The notes beneath the pieces are model-generated. The model was not told where the DNA came from and made no database searches. It saw nothing but the letters and a program-made list of their open reading frames with translations. A stretch of DNA of 50,074 bases from Bacillota bacterium (lineage in GTDB: Bacteria; Bacillota_I; Bacilli_A; RFN20; CAG-826), in contig JAURFC010000004.1 of the NCBI GenBank assembly GCA_030834445.1, positions 1-50,074 of the forward strand, written 5' to 3'. Of this stretch, positions 49,941 through 50,074 are shown piece after piece. Within the stretch, counting starts at the first letter, position 1, and each line of letters begins with the position of its first letter. The position numbers were made by a program, and so were the translations under genes.

Positions 49941-50074
49941 ACTTTTTGAAATTAAGTCCTCGATCGATTAGTATTACTCGACTGAATGTATCGCTACACT
50001 TACATCTGTAACCTATCAACCCCTTCGCTTCAGGGGGATCTTACTTCTTACGAATGAGAAGTCTCATCTTGGGA
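49941..50074 (-). rRNA. rrl: 23S ribosomal RNA, 3' end (partial)
   Basis: The minus strand contains GTAGCGATACATTCAGTCGA, then TACTAATCGATCGAGGACTT, the usual 3' end of 23S rRNA. The gene continues beyond the window. The 97-base 23S-5S spacer holds no tRNA. Confidence 0.93.

Noticed and set aside
1-50074. Mycoplasma-type code with TGA as tryptophan
   Set aside because: Many genes end cleanly at TGA with the next gene overlapping as ATGA, and tryptophan is encoded by TGG; the standard code fits.

Overview
The window looks like a chromosome segment of a Bacillota-type bacterium related to the walled-less/Acholeplasma-Izemoplasma side of the phylum. Support: Gram-positive-type PolC, the blocks rpsB-tsf-pyrH-frr-uppS-cdsA-rseP-polC and rpsP-khpA-rimM-trmD, YlxM, RbgA, and FakA next to an Asp23 protein. 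TGA is used as a stop, so the code is the standard one. The taxon is an inference from gene order and protein style only.

Region 1 (1-10.5 kb, + strand, visibly AT-rich, every gene with a Shine-Dalgarno site) is a nucleobase/ureide catabolic island. It holds two NCS2-type permeases (plus the tail of an upstream membrane protein), two RutB-like cysteine hydrolases, the three AllF/AllG/AllH (FdrA/DUF1116/DUF2877) proteins of the oxamate-carbamoyltransferase type, carbamate kinase, uracil phosphoribosyltransferase and a guanine deaminase. The logic is uptake, deamination/hydrolysis, phosphorolytic carbamoyl transfer, and ATP from carbamoyl phosphate.

Region 2 is a pair of small islets, 10663-12443 and 20851-22386, lying directly 3' of tRNA-Leu and tRNA-Pro. 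They carry unrelated cargo (pyrophosphatase-like protein plus HepT/MntA toxin-antitoxin; a lipoprotein esterase) but share the same ends: a 36-bp left end with 21-bp-spaced subrepeats, 20-bp-spaced ATCGTGTAA subrepeats at the right, and a matching block reaching the tRNA CCA. The left end of islet 1 cuts a signal-peptide gene after 17-18 codons. No transposase or integrase gene lies in either. I read them as two copies of one non-autonomous cargo element; this is the most novel signal in the window.

Region 3 (12.5-20.7 kb) has a CotH-family lipoprotein, two methionine-sulfoxide reductases, an aldo/keto reductase, tRNA-Ala and a seven-gene Mrp-type cation/proton antiporter operon (E-F-G-MbhD-B-C-D, without the large MrpA subunit) directly behind tRNA-Arg.

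Region 4 (22.4-50 kb) is core chromosome: replication (polC, topA, xerC, dprA, rnhB, recG), translation (rpsB, tsf, frr, rplS, rpsP, rimM, trmD, rbgA), lipid and envelope synthesis (cdsA, uppS, uppP, plsX, fakA), secretion (lepB, rseP), RNase III, and an rRNA operon whose 5S and 23S 3' end lie at the right edge. Several core genes have a -10 box exactly 6-7 nt before ATG and no Shine-Dalgarno site, pointing to leaderless mRNAs; the Region 1 genes do not.
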